From assembly GCA_907165065.1 (NCBI GenBank), contig OU015523.1:16491834-16555833 (forward strand): a stretch of 64,000 nt of DNA. Direction: 5' to 3'. Below, one piece after another: positions 25,312 through 38,705 of this stretch. A program made the position numbers and the translations under genes. The notes under the pieces are model-generated. The model made no database searches and was not told the DNA's origin. It saw only the letters and a program-made list of their open reading frames with translations. Each line of letters starts with the position of its first letter. Positions within the stretch are counted from its first letter, which is position 1. The stretch comes from Caprimulgus europaeus (lineage: Eukaryota > Chordata > Aves > Caprimulgiformes > Caprimulgidae).

Positions 25312-28300
25312 CTAATGAGCTTAGGTACTTGAAAGTCATTTCCCAGAGTGCTTATACATTGTTGTGCTTATCTTACCTGTGGGGGAACCGGGGCACTGAA
25401 GCAGGTGAAATGATTTGCCCAGATCCACATACTTACGCATAGTTGAAGCCAGAAAAAGAACCAAGAAATCTTGTTTCACAGTTGAGTGCTTTATCCCCTG
25501 GCCTCGGAGGAGGCTGGCAAAGACCTTTATCTTGTTTAGATGAGTGGATCGTCATTCCGAAAGGACGCTGGGGCAAGGGTATCTTTCTGTACTAATGCGT
25601 GTCTTAATGAGTCCTGTTGCTAAGCGGCTTCAATGATAGATCATGCATCTTCTTCACTAAGCATTGAAATAATTTTTTAATCATTAAAGCTAATATAGAA
25701 TCCTCAGAAACATCCAAATCTCACAGCAGGTGCTCAAATTAGCAAGCAAACAGAAACCAAATCCTGATTATCCCTGTGCACCTCTACAAAGCTCACAAGC
25801 AGCATCTGCTGAAGTCAAACACAAGCCCAGCTAGGCTGGATCTGAGGGCTGGGCAGGGCAGTCAGAGGCAAGCTGGTGAATCCTACTGCTCCAAGGTTCA
25901 CAGCAAGTTTCTTTCTTCCCTTGGGCATGCGTGCCTTATCTCTGTGTAGCAGTAGGAAAGGAGGTAGGGATGTTAACCACTGACTCCAGGTAGCTGAGAT
26001 GTCCCATGGCAGATCCTTAGAAAGGAGAAATTATTTGCATTTTAGCAAGTGCTATCAAGTGGCAGATCTCAGCCTGGCTTAGCATTTCTCCCTTACTCCA
26101 TTTTTTTTTCCCCTTGGAACTGCCTCCTCCATCCTACTCCCATCAACCTCTTGCAGCCTCTATTTTCTCAATGACTAGATATTTCAGGTGTCCTTCTCCA
26201 ATCCAGCCCCCTGTTCTGCCTTCACTCACATGTCTCCCCTCCACCCTGGGATACCAGCACCTCTTGCACTGTAGCAGCCCACGGGCTTCTTCACAGCTTC
26301 TCCAGTAATCCCAGTGCATTTCCCATTCTGGTTAGCAACTTTCACACTGTTTCCTTTTTTCCTCAAACCTACAGCACTCAGCAACATGTTATCCATTGAG
26401 CTTTCTATACAGCAGCAGTGATGTTTCTACCTTCCACGTTAGAACAGGACTCTTGGAGCATTGAGGAAAACACAACAACCTTTTATTACTCAATATGCAC
26501 CAGCAGCTCCGTTAGAAGGGAAGGCACAGGCCACTGCTAAGCACTTTGCTAAGATCCAGTCATCAGTGCTGACCTCTAGGCTAAGAAGACTTTTGTGGGT
26601 GAATATAGTTTACCCCAAAGGATTCTTTGGGAAAGGATGATGAAAAATTGTTCCTGCTGCCTCCAAGAGCCTTTGTGCATGGCGCTCGCTTCTCTTGTCA
26701 CCCTCTTGAGAATGAATCCAGTATCACGAGGAGTATCACCCGCCCCACTTGGGCTCCCAGTCTGACATTAGCCTGCTTGACAAACTGCACACTTCATCTC
26801 ACAGCTTCTTCTGGAGGTGCTGCAGAGGACCCCCATGGATCTCCTGTCAACACCTACTCCCATTCTGCATTAAAGACGCTGCTATCAGCAAGTTTTGTTC
26901 ATAGTCCAGCAAGCGAAAGCCATGCTTGGATTGTGGCTTCTTGGAAGTCAAACCACGTCCTGTAGCTGTTAAATGCTGGTGCAAAACAGTCACTAGGCAT
27001 GATTTCTGCTCTTTTCTACTCCCTTCTGCATTGCACTTGCCAGACAGCTAAAATCTGATAGTAGATATTTCTCTCCTAAGGCCAACATGGGTCCTGACCT
27101 AAGCGTCAGATAACAAACACAGATGGCTTAGAAATCAATTACAGCAGCAGAACCAGGAGGCCAGTCTCTTCCTTCTTCTTCCCCAAGAAGTTTTGAGACA
27201 TTTCCCCTGCCAAGGAACTGTTGATCATAAGGGAGGGAAGTAGGAATATTCATGTGTGCGTGGGAAACTGGGAATGCCTCACCTGGCTTGTTGACATCCA
27301 TAAACATCCTCACAGAGAGTTGCTTTTGGCCTTGTCCTGCAACACCAAGGTGTCTGTCACACTGAGGATATGCTTACAAGATGAAGTTGACAGAAGACAA
27401 GCATGCCAGGCACCAGCCAGACACACAAAGCGTGTGCATGCCTGCCTGCAGGGGTTTGGGAAAGAAGTGGGTAGGATCAACCTTAGTAACATCACCCTAA
27501 GGTTAGCCCAGTTTGTGTAACACCCAGCATCCCTCTGCTGGGAGAGTGTTAGTGAGTTAAGAAGGAGTCCTTACTGCAGAAAGAGAGAAAAGGCTGTTCA
27601 CCAGTCACAAAATGTTCAGAATACCGTTAAGGACAAAGACTGTGAAAAACAACCAGAAGTGTGCTCTGGGGATGGGAGATCATTGTCCAGCAAGGACAAA
27701 TCAGACCCCTGCTTTGAGGCAGGGTTTCTGAGTTTCTAGAGATCCAGTTTTTAGTTCTGCAACTGCCACTTCTACCAGGATTGCTCTCTGTGGGGAGACT
27801 ACCCACTGACCCAACGCTCAGAAACCTTTTAGATAACCAGAGGTTGCTTTCCTCCCCCTATCATAAGGAGAGAGCCATGTCCATCCTCATAATCAGGAGA
27901 GATTGAGATCCACCTCTAAGTCTTACAGCAGCAGCCCATTTCTTGTTTAAAGGAGAGACTGCTCTTTGTCTGCCCTGATGTTTCAGGACAACCTGATTTG
28001 CCTTTGAAGTGAGCTCAAAGGACTCTCAAAGTGCAGAGAAGGATTTGAAAAAAGTCCATCTTTCCCTTCAACCAGAAGTATCTGTTCCTCAGTTATTCTG
28101 CCCAAGGCCAACTGGCAGCCTGTGCATGTGGATGGGAGGGAGGAAGGACAACACTCCCCAGCAGCCCTGACTGCAGTGATGTAAAAGCTGGAGAGGCATC
28201 TCACAGTATTTTCTTGCTGGTATTTGTGCAAAGATCACACTCTAAGCTCAAGGGAAAGACAGAGCAAACCAACCAGCTTGGAAGGCAGCATCAACCCCTT

Positions 28301-28762
28301 ATTGCATCCAGGTCTTGTGCAGCCTGAAGCACACAAATTCACAGATAAGCCCATGAGTACAATAAGCATAGGCTGACCTCCTTCCCAAGAGAAGGTTTAT
28401 GGCAGCAGGTTACTTTCATGTGCAATTAAGGAGCACAGCAGAGAGCAATCCCTATAGAAGCAAGCCCTCTGCACTCCAAGAGAGAGAACAGAGTTTGTTT
28501 CTTGTGCTGTGAGCTCATCTGCCCTCAATTCCTTCACAGGCTTCCTTGCCTTCCCAAGAGACAAGCCTCTTACATTTTAACATTGCAAGACCTAGAAAAA
28601 CAGAAACCAAAACCTACACCTTTATTTCTGGTAGGACTGGGTTGTTGTCAGAAGGGCATTTGGCTTTTGCTACTCCTCAACTCCATCTGCTCACCCAAAT
28701 GAATCCACTGTATAATTTTTCTACAAAGAAAGTCTTCTTTCTATCATGATGTAGGGTTATCT

Positions 28763-28908
28763 TCTCCCTGGAGGTGTTCAAGGCCAGGCTGGATGAGGCT
28801 TTGAGCAACCTGGTCTACTGGAAGGTGTCCCTGCTGGTGGCAGGGGGCTTGGAACTAGATGAGCTTTAAGGTCCCTTCCAACCCAAACCATTCTATGATG
28901 ATTCTATG
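28763..28908 (+). mobile_element. CR1 LINE, short 3' fragment
   Basis: About 145 bp of CR1 3' end: TCCCTGGAGGTGTTCAAGGC, GGCTTTGAGCAACCTGGTCT and CCCTTCCAACCC, ending in ATTCTATGATGATTCTATGG. Same subtype as the copies at 8975 and 36584. Confidence 0.93.
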
Positions 28909-29619
28909 GTCTTCTAGTGGCTGCTGGTGGTGCCTAAGTTAGATATTTCAACTATTGCACTGAGTGTTCCCTTGACATTCCCAGAAGGTGGGAATCACAC
29001 ATGGGTCTCTTGATTTCAGATACTCTGGCATCTAATTTGGATGTAGGCTGCCTCTGGTCCAGAGTCAACAGCTTCCCTGTTAGGACAGAGAAAGACAGCA
29101 GGACAGCCTCAGCAGGATACTGGCCATCGCCTTCCTGCTCCTTCTTTCCTTCGGTCCCTTCGTCTCTGTTTCATTTCACATGCAGAGAGCAGGAGAATAA
29201 ACACTGTAGTCTTCTGATTCTCTAATTTTCATTCTGCTGTTTCTTTTAATCGAGCCCCAGCTAGACAGATTAGCTGTGGCATTTAAGGGACAAATCAAGC
29301 AGCAGACCATAACGTATATCTGTTGCAAAAGACAATTCTCTAGGTGCCACTTTATTTCTCCACTCTCCATTTGTTTTCAAAAGTGTCTGCATGACACTTG
29401 GATGCCACACAGCAAGTGGCAGATCTGATGAGTGCTGATGATTTGTTTGGAGGAAGAGATCAGAATTAGCATTTGGGATCATCTCAGCTAGTTACGGAGC
29501 GAGCGTGTTTCACACGGCTCAGAGAGCTGCAACAGCAAAAATGTCCATCAAGGAGACCAAAGCAGTGTTTCTGCTCTTTCCACTCCTCACTTAACCAACA
29601 CCTGTGTAACGTGGTGGCA

Positions 29620-30490
29620 ACTCATCAGTGCTGGCCAACATCCAGCCTGTGTTCATCTATGGAGCAGCAACCCACGAAAACTTTCTTCCCAAATTTGCTG
29701 TTTGCATGATGCTTTTATTGATCACATCATTCAGCCAGCATTCCCAAATAAAAACTCTGGGGCATTGTTGTCCATACACCACACACATCCTCTGCTCACA
29801 GCTGTTTCTGTGCAATAAAGGCTCTGGACTCTGATTCTTCAGGGTGCCAGCACACACGTGTAACCATTAAAATGTCAGTATTTCCACAGGTTTGGGGCAG
29901 ACATCTGTAGCTGTGTCTGTGTTTTAAATGGTGTAATTGCTGTTCCACTCATTTGCAGTGTGATTTCATCCAGAGCAGCAGCTTCTTCGGTTTCTTTTGC
30001 CCTCCCTAGGAGAAGCCGAGAAGTCCAGCAGGAAAGAGCATTTCAACATTGCCTATCGAAGTAGGAGGAAAACAAGCTGTCTAAATCAATCAAGAGTGTG
30101 CATTAGTGATAGTATGTTCCTCTGGAGGTCTGCATTTGATGTCATATTGACACATAGCTAAGATCAAAGCCTGTCTCTGCATCCTGGCTGCTACCAGAGG
30201 AACAGCATTGGCCTTTGGGCCCCATATCTTTACAAGGAGCTTGTGATCAACATAGTATTTTTTTTTCCCCAAACAAGCACCTGTGAAATGTAATTATCCA
30301 TCAAATAATGCCTAATGCCTTTTTCTGTGAAAAAGTAATTCCTCTCCATCTTTGAAAATGTTCTGGAAGCAAATGCTATGGGTTTTCCCTTTGTGCTTTT
30401 GTAAGAAACCTGTAAAATGACAGCTCCCACTCCTGCTGAACAGGCATCAGCTGTTAACCCAGTAGGGAAAGCTCTGGGTGAATTGTACAG
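29620..30490 (-). pseudogene. Decayed Ty3/gypsy-type pol remnant (RNase H, possibly integrase start)
   Basis: On the minus strand, 30470-30230 reads LTADACSAGVGAVILQ, then KPIAFASRTFSKMERNY and TEK. This is the order of the RNase H domain in Ty3/gypsy pol (DAS-x-x-GVGAVL, then KPIAFASRTLS-x-xERNYS-x-xEKE). After a frameshift near 30250 the next frame (30250-30090) gives VDHKLLVKIWGPKA and ARMQRQALILAMCQYDIK. That matches the following TDHKPL-x-x-I-x-GPK and AARMQRWALxLxAYxYxIxYRP block. Frameshifts and stop codons break it, and the catalytic region is not intact. Weaker resemblance, such as TRVCWHPEE to the TRVVIPPxxRE linker, continues towards 29620, where integrase would begin, but that part is tentative. 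No LTRs were recognised. It is a fossil and not a host gene. Confidence 0.72.
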
Positions 30491-31254
30491 ATACTTTGGA
30501 ACAATCCGGTATTGGTTTTGCTTCCTTAGAATTACTTTGCCTCCTTGGAAAAAAGAAAGCTTTCTCTTTTTTTTTTTGGCTAATGCAGATATTGGGCTGA
30601 TTCATGCTGATACGTTTGGACTGATTATTCTGTAATAGTCATCAGTGCCTAAAAAGGACCTCGGTTCTGCCAGAGCTCAGCAGCAGGGGAGAGAAGCCGA
30701 TGTTTGAATAAGCCCCCAACTTGCCTTTCAAGAGAGGGTAACTCCAAGGAGGGAGGTCTCTCAGGAGAGAGCTGGCATTCTCCGGGGACATCTGGTACCT
30801 CCTGCTTCTTCTTGGGCATGAGCTGCCAGTCTCTCTCTGGGTATTTCTGGCACCCCTGGATTACAGTTCTGCAGTGCAGGCAGAGGGAAATTGGGATGGG
30901 GTGGGGGGCTGTGTCCCTCTGAGTCACAGCCCACCCTCGCTGAATCTCAGGGGGACAGGAAGGCGGTTACAGGTTGCATGGCTTGATCATGAAGGACGTT
31001 TGGGTCAGGGCTGTTTAAAAATAGCCTGGTTTAGACCTCTTTTTGCAGGTTCTGGAAGGCTTCCTGCATAGCTGGGCTTTGCAGCCAAGTTCAAGGTCTA
31101 GTCTATATCCAAACTGGGTTATCTGTGTTCCTGCTGATAGCCCAGATAGTGCCTGGATACCCTTGATCTACCTGGAGATAGGAGCCTGCACCATGTGCTA
31201 TCTCAAAAGTATTGGCTCCCACGGGACCTAGCCAGCAGATTCAATTAGCTTCGT

Positions 31255-31325
31255 CAACGTTTATTTTTTGTTTTCTGTTGGGGTTTTTTTTGTGGGTTTG
31301 TTTTTTGGTTTATTTTGTTTGGGTT
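31255..31325. repeat. T/G-rich low-complexity tract
   Basis: Runs of T are interspersed with GGG and GTTT units. It looks like simple sequence only. Confidence 0.6.
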
Positions 31326-34300
31326 CCCAAGTTAGGGAACAAAGCCCCGTATAAAGCATCACCCTCCCCTACTGCCGCTTGGACACAACCCACATGTCTG
31401 GGATAAGGATGCTTTTGGGAAAGGCTCTGTGCTGAGCTCTTTACAGAGCAAGGCTGGAGGAAGATGCTTGACTTGGGCTCATGTGGGCAGTGGAGGGATG
31501 TGGGGGATGCACGGCATGTACCCCAAGGATGAGCCTGGTTTCTGAGCTGAAAGTAACTGCAGGCCCATATGGTGAAGGGATTGGAGCTGGCAGGGAGAGG
31601 ATGAAGCCTTTCTTTACATCTGAGGAAGAAGTGTGGGGGCTTGGGAAGGGTGGCTGTTTCACTGGGAGTGACTCACTTCCCAGGGAAGTTGTCCCAGCAG
31701 GAGCCCCTGCACCAAGTGACAAAGTGTAGATGGGGCTGAACCTTGAAACCCCACAGCTGCTGGTAGCTCTGCTCTTCCTGCCTGGGGAAGGACCTGGCCA
31801 TCCTTCCCTATATTGTTTTATTATTTGTCGTTCTCTGCTTTTTGTCTCTCCAGGGAGCTCACTTAATTTTGCCTGACGCTCTGTCCCCGCGAGCGGTAGG
31901 GAGGGTTCTCCTCATTCAGATGGCAGGTGTCGCTTGCCTGGAGCCATTTACGTGGTCTGCGTCAGAAGGACGATTAAAACCCCCAGCAGAAGAGCACCCC
32001 ACCATCTTCAAACAGGACTGCAGTGGCCTGCATTGCCTGTGCTACTGGGAGGTCAAGATCCCAGTTGCGGGTATAGGAAAGAGCCTTTCCCTTCCCAGTT
32101 CCATCTTTAACATTTACCTTCCTAGGAAAAAATGCTCTTCCTCTTTTTTTTTTTTGCCTTTGCTTTTTTTTTTCTTTGCTTTCCAGCCACCCACCCAATT
32201 CCAGCAGAGTTTAGAGGAGAAATTTCTGCTTATTGAGCAGAAACCCAAATCTCCCTTTTCCCCTTCTGTTTCCCACCCTCACAAGAAATACAGCTGGATG
32301 TGAACCATTAGGCACCATCCTTTAGATCTAGCCTGTCCTTTCTGTCCTACATCAATGCCGTTCCTGTAGATGTGACGTGGGGTGAGAGAAGTCCCACTGC
32401 TGAGAAATGTCCTGTTGGGGCTGTGTTTGCACAGTCACTACCCCTCCTTATCCCAGAGCAGTAACCCATTCCACCCACTTCTGTGGTTCCTTGAATCCAT
32501 CCTCCCAATTTATCGTTCACATCTCGAACAGGCGGGAGATTGCCTGGTGTGGGGAAGCGCTGCAGCATCTTGGCGTGTTTCAATTTTAAACAGTATTGAA
32601 GTTTCAGCTGAAGGCTCTGATGGGCCCAGGGGAATGGGGGGAAGAAGGGACAGCAACTTCCTGTGGATTTCAGCAAAGCAGAGACAGAGCCGTTGCTGAT
32701 CACCACAAATACCGGCGCTGCCATGAATTATGCATTCCTTGTTTAAAGAGAGGTCGCTCTCATCAATAATTGAAAGCTCCCCGCTCTGCCTTCAGCATCA
32801 CATCTCCCACACCGGGAGTTAGGGAACTCATGAAATCTGCATGGACTTCCTCAAGGTGGCAAGGGGCTGATGGAGAGAGGCAGCAAAACGCAGGCAAAAC
32901 AAACCAAAAACCCTGCTGACAGTTTTGGTGTGTGAAATTAAGACTCATCTGCACCTGCCGGCAGCTCTGCTCCAGTTCTGCCCCTCACACCCCTCTCTCC
33001 TCCCAGGCTACGCACGGAACGGCAGGCTTACAAACATGACACAAACCAAGATTAGGGGGTGTTTCTTGATGTTTTTGGCTCCATTAGCTGGGACTACTTT
33101 GCTTTGGGTGCTTGCCTAGAAAAGTCACTGCAGTGGATGGTGGGATGGTCCCAAGGGACAGTTTGAACTGTGAAATTTGTCCCTCTGGGAAGATCATGAT
33201 TTTTAGAGTCTGTGTCTCAGACTACAGACATAAAGTCCTGGGGCTGGGGTTGGTCCAGCATTCAGGGTCTTGTAAGCTTGGCTCAGACATGCTGTCTGCC
33301 CTCAACCAGAGGCTGCAAAATCATCTTTCTTGCAGAGCAAACTTTTCAAAAATTGTGGTGCTCATGCTGAATCAGGTGGGTGGAAGGCAGAACTGGAACC
33401 TCAGAAATACCAAAGCCTGTGTGATCCTGACCATTTCTGAGTTATCAAAGAGGACGTAAATTGAGCAGCTTTTCAACAGGGCCATAGGAAAATCACAGGT
33501 ACCTGAACTCACTTGTCAGCTTTATAAACCCCAATAAGCTGGGCTTCTCCCTAACTTTCACCTTTCTCTATCATTTACCCAACATGTCCTTTCAAAGTAC
33601 TTTGCAACTCAGGGAGAAAGTCACATATGTGACTTCTTAAAGGTGTATCTGAAGAGTGGGGCTGCCTGGGTTGTCCTCCAGCCTGGGAATCCTTATCCCT
33701 CTCCCAACATCTTAGCTGCCCTGCCTGTAACAAATTGTACCCTGTGTTGGTAATTAGTCAAGAGCAGATGAAGGGATTGGTCACACATGATGCTCTGAGC
33801 CTCAGCCAGATCTTGCTTCTCCTCAGCATCAGTCTGGGGCATCTGGGCTGAGCTTTTCCCCCTGTGTGCTCCTCTGTTCTCCTGAATCCTTTCAGACTAA
33901 TGCCCACTGCATCAGCACATGAGCTTAAACAGAAATGGGATCCTGTTGTGTTGCAGGAACTGAAAAGTCTGACAAAGCAGCATGAAGCAAGAGTAGTATG
34001 AGAAACATTTTGTCCCTATCATACTCAGCTTTGTGCTCTGGGTGTTTGTTTATTTTTTTAATGGAGAACAGAAGATTGATGGATGAAATTAAGAAGAGGG
34101 ATGTGTAATTGGAAAACAGCTCAAGAAGGCTACAGGCAGCATATTGAAGGCATCCATCAAACATCCAGCTAATGTTGTTAAGGGTGTGTAACACAAACAG
34201 GGGCTGCAGGAGACACTAGGAAAAAAAGAAAAGGGAAGAGAAAGGGGAATAGGCAGAACAGGGGAAATAGCAAGGGAGGAGAAGAGCCAGCAAGAGAGTA

Positions 34301-36583
34301 CAATCAATAATATTTGCATTGCAATCGCATCCAAAGGCTCCTGTTGGGATCAGTGCAGGACTGTGCAGCCACATTAAGAGACAGTCCCTGCCCTCTACAG
34401 CTTAAACCCAGGAATTACGGGATGGTCGCTGGAGATGGGTTTAGATGATCACAAAATTTTCTTCTGATCTTGATTCTTATTTAATAGGTTCTACTCTGAA
34501 TGGGATTAAAGGTAGAAGGAAGGTAGCTGGTTGTGCCAAGAATACACACAGTAATGCCTGCCAGCCAGGCATGCAATTAATCTGAGCCACTTAAGGGACT
34601 TTGTTTTTAATTATAAAAAGTAGGTAAAACTATGTGCAGTGGAACCTCCGTAAGCCCCACTGGGGCCATCAGCGGGCTACCCAGAGGCACTGAGATGTGC
34701 CTGGGTTTTGATGCTGTGTTTTCAAAAGGATGGGCTGATGCTTTAATGGCCCACTTTGTGGGAAATATTCCTTGTGAGGGGGACATTAAGAAAATGCAAA
34801 GGGCCTTTGTGTGGGGAAGGAGGGAAGACAAAGGCTAAAATTATTAGTAGGCCAGGGAATTCCTCTAGTCCTGGGAATAGGGAAGAGAGACTCTTAATGA
34901 CTGAGAAAAGGCAGGTGGAAGATGTAAAGGAACAGAGAAGGGCAGAAGCATGATGGATGCAGGGGGGCAGCAGTGGGGGAGAGAAGGTAAGGTTTTAAAG
35001 AGAAAATTAAAATATTCCAAGACAGATTTTCTGAAAGTGGCATTAAAGTCAGTCTCCTCTCTGAGCTTCACAAGTGACCTGGTGCTTTATGTGGGGTTTA
35101 ACTTCTTCAGCATTGCATGCTTTGGAAAAGCGATAGAGAGAAGGTGCATGTAGAAATAAATAAGCAAGGAGCACCAGGGGAGCTGCAGGCGCAGGCAGCA
35201 TCTCCGCTTGTTTGCAGTGTTCGGGAGGCATGAACAGGGCTGGCTGTGAGAGGAGGAGGAGAAAGAACTAGAAAGGGAATTCGTTAAAGCTCTTCTAACT
35301 CTGATCCACTCTCCTCTGTGCTCTCTTGGTAACACAGCTGCCACCACCGCCTCCTCCTCTCCTTCCTTCTAGAAGTGACCTGAGTTTGCAGCAGTGGCAG
35401 ACCCACTGTGTAGAAACTGTGCCTGTATAATTAAGGGCTTTTATTAAAGGTAAAAAACACTGGCTGCCTGATGCTAGTGCAGGGACATTTGTACTTGCAA
35501 ACATCCCAGAGGCAGCAAGGAGCTGTGATGATGCTGAGCCAGGGCCTGAGTGTACCTAGGTGTCTGCTGTGATTACAAGGCAGTGCAGAGCCCTCCTTGG
35601 ATTTCTTTGGTGGCTTTGTCTGTTCTTATGGCCCCGGGTGATGGGAAGATTTGCTCTGTGCTGCTTCACTGGTAAGGGAAATTTTTCCTGGAGGGAGAAC
35701 AGCCCCAGGTGTGGGTAACACCATCCTGCCCTGTGTCCAGCTTAGATCTGTACCTTACCAAACACCTATGCCTTCAGCACTAAAGGTTGAAGGAGACTCT
35801 TGTGCGTGCCCTGGACCCAGCCATCAGAAAGCAATGAAGTTATGCAGAGCCAGGATGTTTGCCTCACAAGGTTCCTGCTGCCATCACCACAACACTCCCA
35901 TGTGCCCCCAGCCACACAGGCTCCTTGGCCCACTTTTTCATCGATCTTCCATAGCTTGAAAGTAGAGAAATGGCCACCATGGTGGTGTTTCCTGAGTGAG
36001 AGAGTTAGCAGCATTAGAGATTATCATCACAAATGGTTGGTTTGGGAAGCAGTGGAGATAGGTTCCCTAGAAGGATTGCTCCAGCATGGTCCTGTTGGTG
36101 TCTAACAAGAAATGAGCTCATGTTTCAGCAATTTCCTTAATAGGGCTTGTGAGTATGTACTTGCCTACCAGATGACTTGCTGAGACATGCTAGTCTTCTG
36201 TCAGATTTGGCTGAAATAGATTTGATAGTTATTGGCAGTAGGGCACTGATGAGCCCTGCAATCACATAATCCTTGTTTTTTCAGGACACCAAGATAAAAT
36301 GTCAGGGGAAAAATGAAAGACAGGTCCTAAGAAGGTCCCAGAGGATGAATTTAAAGTAGCATCCCTGATATCTTCCAGGAGTGCCATATGGCTGCTGTCA
36401 CTACAAAGCAGAGCCCTTTCAGACCAGTCATGTTTTTTCTCACACGATTCTCTAAGGCTGAAGCAAGGCAATCCTTCTTCCCCTTTGGACAGATAAGGAG
36501 CTGCTGGGTCCAGATCCTAGGAAAGGAGTTCCCTTTGCACTCCATGTGCCTACGTGTCTTTGAGGTCCTTGGTTTTAGATGAA

Positions 36584-36732
36584 TGCCCCCTCCCTGGAAG
36601 TGTTCAAGGTGAGGTTGGATGAGGCTTTGAACAACCTGGTCTAGTGGAAGGTGTCCCTGCTGATGGCAGGGGGGTTGGAACTGGATGATCTTTAAGCTCT
36701 CTTCCAACCCAAACCATTCTGTGATTCTATGA
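36584..36732 (+). mobile_element. CR1 LINE, short 3' fragment
   Basis: About 150 bp: CCCTCCCTGGAAGTGTTCAA, GATGAGGCTTTGAACAACCT, GGGGGGTTGGAACTGGATGA and CTTCCAACCC, with the tail ATTCTGTGATTCTATGAATC. Same subtype as the copies at 8975 and 28763. Confidence 0.93.
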
Positions 36733-38640
36733 ATCGCCCTCAATATACATATGAAATCCCTGGCAGAGCAGGAATGCAGAGCGAAGGGATTTGAACCTGC
36801 TTTCCATCCTTTGTATCAGTGTGATGCCATTGTCCTGTTCCCTCAAACTGCCTTCAGTTTACGAGACCAAGAGGGCCTGGTGAGACTGTGCCATTCAGCA
36901 GCTCTCTGGTTCCCAGGGTGTGTGACTGTAGTTTCCCAACAGAAATCTCTCTGCAGGAGGCTAATTAAAGTTCTATGCTCCCTTTCGCTTCCTAATCAGC
37001 ATCACTGGTAGTGAGGAAGTCCACTGGGAGGCACATTTGGCATCAGAAAGGTAATCCCAGAGGAAACAGATTACAAATGTTACCAGGAGGGAGATGGGAA
37101 TAAAATCCAGCTATCAAACCTCAGGCAGCCTGCTTGGAGTGATAGCAGAAAGTCTGCAGATGGTAACAAGTCACTTTGCTCCGTACCCCTCGGTGTTTCC
37201 ATGGGCAGCAGAAGTGGATCGCTCTTTCTGGAGCACTGCTTTTGGTGCTGCTGTGTAGTAACAGTGTTGGGAGATTTCATACCCAGAGAGGGACCAAAGC
37301 AGAAGCTAGAAGTTGGAGGAAAATGTTCCTGACTGTGCCAGAGCTGTACAGAAGGCAGCACACGCACTAGGCAAGCCTATTTGATGTTGGACTTCCAGAA
37401 GTCATCTCTGGGATCTCATGCTTGTATCTCTTACTGCACACAGCCTGCTAAGTGTCTTTCAGACAGTTCAGCCAGGACTGGGATCTCATCACACCATGAC
37501 TTTACACAGGGCTGAGTTATGTCCCTGAACAAGCAGCCTGCAATAGACATCCAAATCTTTCAGTCTCTATTTTCCAAAGTGATCATTAATGTCGGATAGT
37601 TTGTTGAAGGCATGGCTACCTTGAGAAGCCCAGGAACTGATTTCCAGACAGCCTGACTGCTCATTAATCATATTAACTAGTGGGAGCTGAAGGTGCTCAA
37701 CAATTGTGGAAAATCAAGCACAGAATTACTGTAGCTTGGACCACCTGTAAAGAAGCCACCCCTTGTTACTGATTATTCCTGATGCTTTTGTTGTTTATTT
37801 CTCTTTATTTGCTTTTAATTCCTCTCACCTTATACAAGGAGTTTTAAAAACAAATTTACCTGTTGTGATTCCTCAGATCTCCTGGTCATGTACATTACAG
37901 AAATGCTAAGAAAGAAATTAAAATATTGTGAAGTCTGTGATTTAAACTAAATGCTGCAGAGGCCAAACACTACAAGCCAGGAGTAGAAAGGGACATGTAA
38001 TAATTAAACTTCCAGCAGGCATCACCAGCACTGTGGAATGACTGAGGCAGGGATTTCATGGAAAACTTAGTAGGTGATAAAGCACATCTCTGATTGCCTC
38101 AATGCATCTGCATAAGGAGGATGAATTAAAACTGCAGGAGTGAAAGAGATGCTGGCTATCTTGAGGACGCCTGACATTTTCTGTTTTGTCCATTTGCATT
38201 GGCAGGAACACAAATCTTGCACACAGTTTTAAAAAATCCTACTAAAGAAGCAAATTAAATGGTCACCACAAAACTCAGGAGTGAACACCAGCCCTGGAGA
38301 GGGCTTCAGCCCTGTTCTGGCTTCAGAATCAGCAACGTGAATGACCCCAAGTCAAGGACAGTGGGTTCATCACAGGGCTGCAGGAGGTTCTTTATAGCAA
38401 CATAAATCGATAAAAGCTTCTATTCAGTAGCACAGGAACTGGCCAGGGCAGCTGGATAATGGTTCAGGCTGCAACATTAATGAGGATCCTTGTAAACTTA
38501 TACTCAGACAAACGCTTTGCTGGTTGGGGGCCCAACATTTATCACGCCTCCCTCCAAGCGAGCCAAACTCAGTCCGTTAGTTTGGCCTCTAGACTTACTG
38601 TCCTAATGTTTGTGGTGACTGATCCTTCAGAGGCCTTACT

Positions 38641-38698
38641 CTTTTTTTCTGCTTCTGAAAGGTAGAGAGATGCCTGGGCATTGGAAGCTCTCTGCAGC
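38641..38698 (+). promoter_or_regulatory. Splice acceptor and 5' leader of the glucuronyltransferase
   Basis: A pyrimidine-rich run leads to AG at 38660-38661 (GCTTCTGAAAG). A second AG at 38696-38697 (CTCTCTGCAG) lies one base before the ATG. If the first acceptor is used, the leader contains an upstream ATG at 38670. Its 11-codon frame ends with a TGA at 38703-38705, overlapping the main start. An in-frame TAG at 38663-38665 rules out an N-terminal extension within this exon. Confidence 0.6.
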
Positions 38699-38705
38699 AT
38701 GCTGA
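38670..38705 (+). CDS. Upstream ORF overlapping the glucuronyltransferase start
   Basis: This 11-residue frame (MPGHWKLSAAC) starts 29 bases before the main ATG and stops four bases after it begins. It exists only if the acceptor at 38661 is used. If the acceptor at 38697 is used, it is spliced away. Such overlapping upstream frames usually lower translation of the main frame. Whether this one is used is not known. Confidence 0.3.
   Translation: MPGHWKLSAAC

Larger units (their letters stand above)
18145..38661 (+). other. Long gene-poor stretch, probable 5' UTR intron
   Basis: No coding exon was recognised in 20.5 kb. It contains three CR1 fragments, a Ty3/gypsy-like pol remnant, a GGTTTTT repeat (25271-25311) and a T/G-rich low-complexity tract (31255-31325). 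The open frame at 24116-24904 (+, 262 codons) begins inside a CR1 copy and runs through CT-rich DNA. It is not considered a gene. Confidence 0.45.
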
